Source of the DNA: an uncultured Desulfarculaceae bacterium
GTDB lineage: Bacteria; Desulfobacterota; Desulfarculia; Desulfarculales; Desulfarculaceae
Direction of reading: 5' to 3'
Assembly (NCBI GenBank): GCA_937908275.1
Contig: CALERA010000116.1
Location: forward strand, 1 to 5,670
DNA length: 5,670 bases
Shown here: positions 4,878-5,670 of the stretch, in pieces
Layout of the letters: every line of letters starts with the position of its first letter
Position numbering within the stretch: position 1 is the first letter of the stretch
Made by a program: the position numbers and the translations under genes
Notes under the pieces: model-generated
Told to the model about the DNA's origin: nothing
Seen by the model: the letters and a program-made list of their open reading frames with translations, nothing else
The model's database searches: none

Positions 4878-5670
4878 ATGTCCAAGCTCAGCCCGCCGGA
4901 GGTCGGCGCCAGCCCGCCGCGCCGCGAGGCCCCGGCCAAGGTCGCGGGCCGCGAGGTCTACGCGGCCGATTACTGCGCCCCGGACCTGCTCTGGGCCGGG
5001 GTGAGGCGGGCGGGGATTGCCCATGCCCGCCTGCTGGCCATCGACACCGCCGCCGCGCGGAACCTGCCCGGGGTGGCGGCGGTGCTCACCGCCGCCGACG
5101 TCAAGGGCTCCAACCGCCAGGGGGTGATCCGCAAGGACCAGCCGGTGCTGGTGGATGAGCGGGTGCGCCATGCCGGCGACGCCCTGGCCCTGGTGGTGGC
5201 CACGAGCCCGGAGGTCCTGGAGCAAGCCCTGGCCCTGCTGCGGCCGGAGTTGGAGCCCCTGCCCGGGGTCTTCTCCACCCAGGCGGCCCTGGCCCCGGAG
5301 GCCCCCATCCTGCACCCCGACCACCCCGGCGGCAACCTGCTCCTGGAGGCCCACACCGAAAAGGGCAGGGGAGCCGAGGTCTTGGCCGACTGCGCCCTGG
5401 TGGTGGAGGGCGAATACCACCTGCCCCGCCAGGAGCACGCCTTCCTGGAGACCGAGTGCGGCTGGGCCGTCCTGGACCCCGAGGGCGTCCTGACCGTCAC
5501 CGCCTCCACCCAGACCCCCTTCCGCGATCGCCTGGAGGTGGCCGAGGCCCTGGGCCTGGACCTGGCCAGGGTGCGGGTCATCGCCCCCAGCCCGGGCGGA
5601 GGGTTCGGCGGCAAGGACGGGGTCACGGTGCAGAGCCTGTTGGGCATGGCCGCCCTGGCCTGCCCCGGCC
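4878..5670 (+). CDS. Xanthine dehydrogenase/aldehyde oxidoreductase family molybdopterin-binding large subunit, N-terminal part
   Basis: The frame is open from the ATG to the right edge, giving 264 residues, about a third of the usual 750-790 aa of stand-alone large subunits. Residues 21-130 form the a/b hammerhead domain (Ald_Xan_dh_C, PF01315): KVAGREVYAADY (21-32), LPGVAAVLTAADV (63-75) and VRHAGDALALVVA (96-108). The first molybdenum-cofactor domain (MoCoBD_1, PF02738) follows, with RQEHAFLETECG (184-195), STQTP (210-214, Gln212) and PGGGFGGKDG (239-248, Phe243). Gln212 and Phe243 lie 31 residues apart, the same spacing as Gln767 and Phe798 of bovine xanthine dehydrogenase. The enzyme family hydroxylates purines, aldehydes or N-heterocycles using Mo-molybdopterin, with electrons leaving through 2Fe-2S clusters. 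No Fe-S domain precedes the hammerhead, so a separate Fe-S subunit and perhaps a FAD subunit should be encoded downstream. No Tat signal is visible, which suggests a cytoplasmic enzyme. Asp247 replaces the Glu typical of true xanthine dehydrogenases (Glu802 in bovine). Confidence 0.93.
   Translation, partial: MSKLSPPEVGASPPRREAPAKVAGREVYAADYCAPDLLWAGVRRAGIAHARLLAIDTAAARNLPGVAAVLTAADVKGSNRQGVIRKDQPVLVDERVRHAGDALALVVATSPEVLEQALALLRPELEPLPGVFSTQAALAPEAPILHPDHPGGNLLLEAHTEKGRGAEVLADCALVVEGEYHLPRQEHAFLETECGWAVLDPEGVLTVTASTQTPFRDRLEVAEALGLDLARVRVIAPSPGGGFGGKDGVTVQSLLGMAALACPG

Noticed and set aside
4803..5647. Minus-strand open frames opposite the molybdoenzyme gene
   Set aside because: They have no domain signature. 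The opposite strand carries an uninterrupted frame with hammerhead and GGGFGGK motifs, an SD and a promoter.
1..5670. tRNA, rRNA, CRISPR array, transposon ends or rho-independent terminators
   Set aside because: I saw no cloverleaf-like sequence, regularly spaced repeats, transposase gene or GC-hairpin plus T-run. All intergenic gaps except 4696-4877 are only a few bases.

Overview
The window is a GC-rich bacterial segment, roughly two-thirds G+C by eye, densely packed with genes. Codon choice strongly favours G/C at third positions. The gene families resemble those I associate with anaerobic Desulfobacterota (former Deltaproteobacteria, Desulfarculus-like). That placement is a weak inference from composition and gene type, not something the sequence proves.

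Layout: two divergent transcription units share a 182-bp intergenic region (4696-4877). To the left, on the minus strand, is a tightly packed set of at least five genes. In transcription order they are: a 434-aa fusion of a degenerate RsbW-like ATPase domain with acyltransferase-like domains (3391-4695); a HisC-like PLP aminotransferase (2267-3385); a 12-TM MFS transporter (1065-2270); a 336-aa GNAT-like protein (58-1068); and the first 17 codons of what looks like a tandem paralogue of that GNAT protein, cut by the window edge (1-53). The gaps are 5 nt, an ATGA overlap, an ATGA overlap and 4 nt, so this is almost certainly one operon. To the right, on the plus strand, starts the molybdenum-binding large subunit of a xanthine dehydrogenase/aldehyde oxidoreductase family enzyme (4878 to beyond 5670).

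The intergenic region holds a plausible sigma70-type promoter in each direction. The minus-strand promoter is embedded in a 12-bp-arm imperfect palindrome (AGTATCAACGCC / GGCGTCAATACT). The plus-strand promoter has a perfect TTGACA bracketed by a 7-bp inverted repeat.

How the genes may work together (inference): the first and fourth minus-strand genes share a C-terminal domain that aligns over 50 residues without gaps. An aminotransferase and an exporter-type MFS protein lie between them. This looks like a small uncharacterised pathway in which an amino or keto compound is transaminated, possibly acylated, and transported. Both the ATPase domain and the GNAT domains lack canonical motif residues, so catalysis by these proteins cannot be assumed. 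No RNA genes, mobile elements, CRISPR arrays or terminators were seen.
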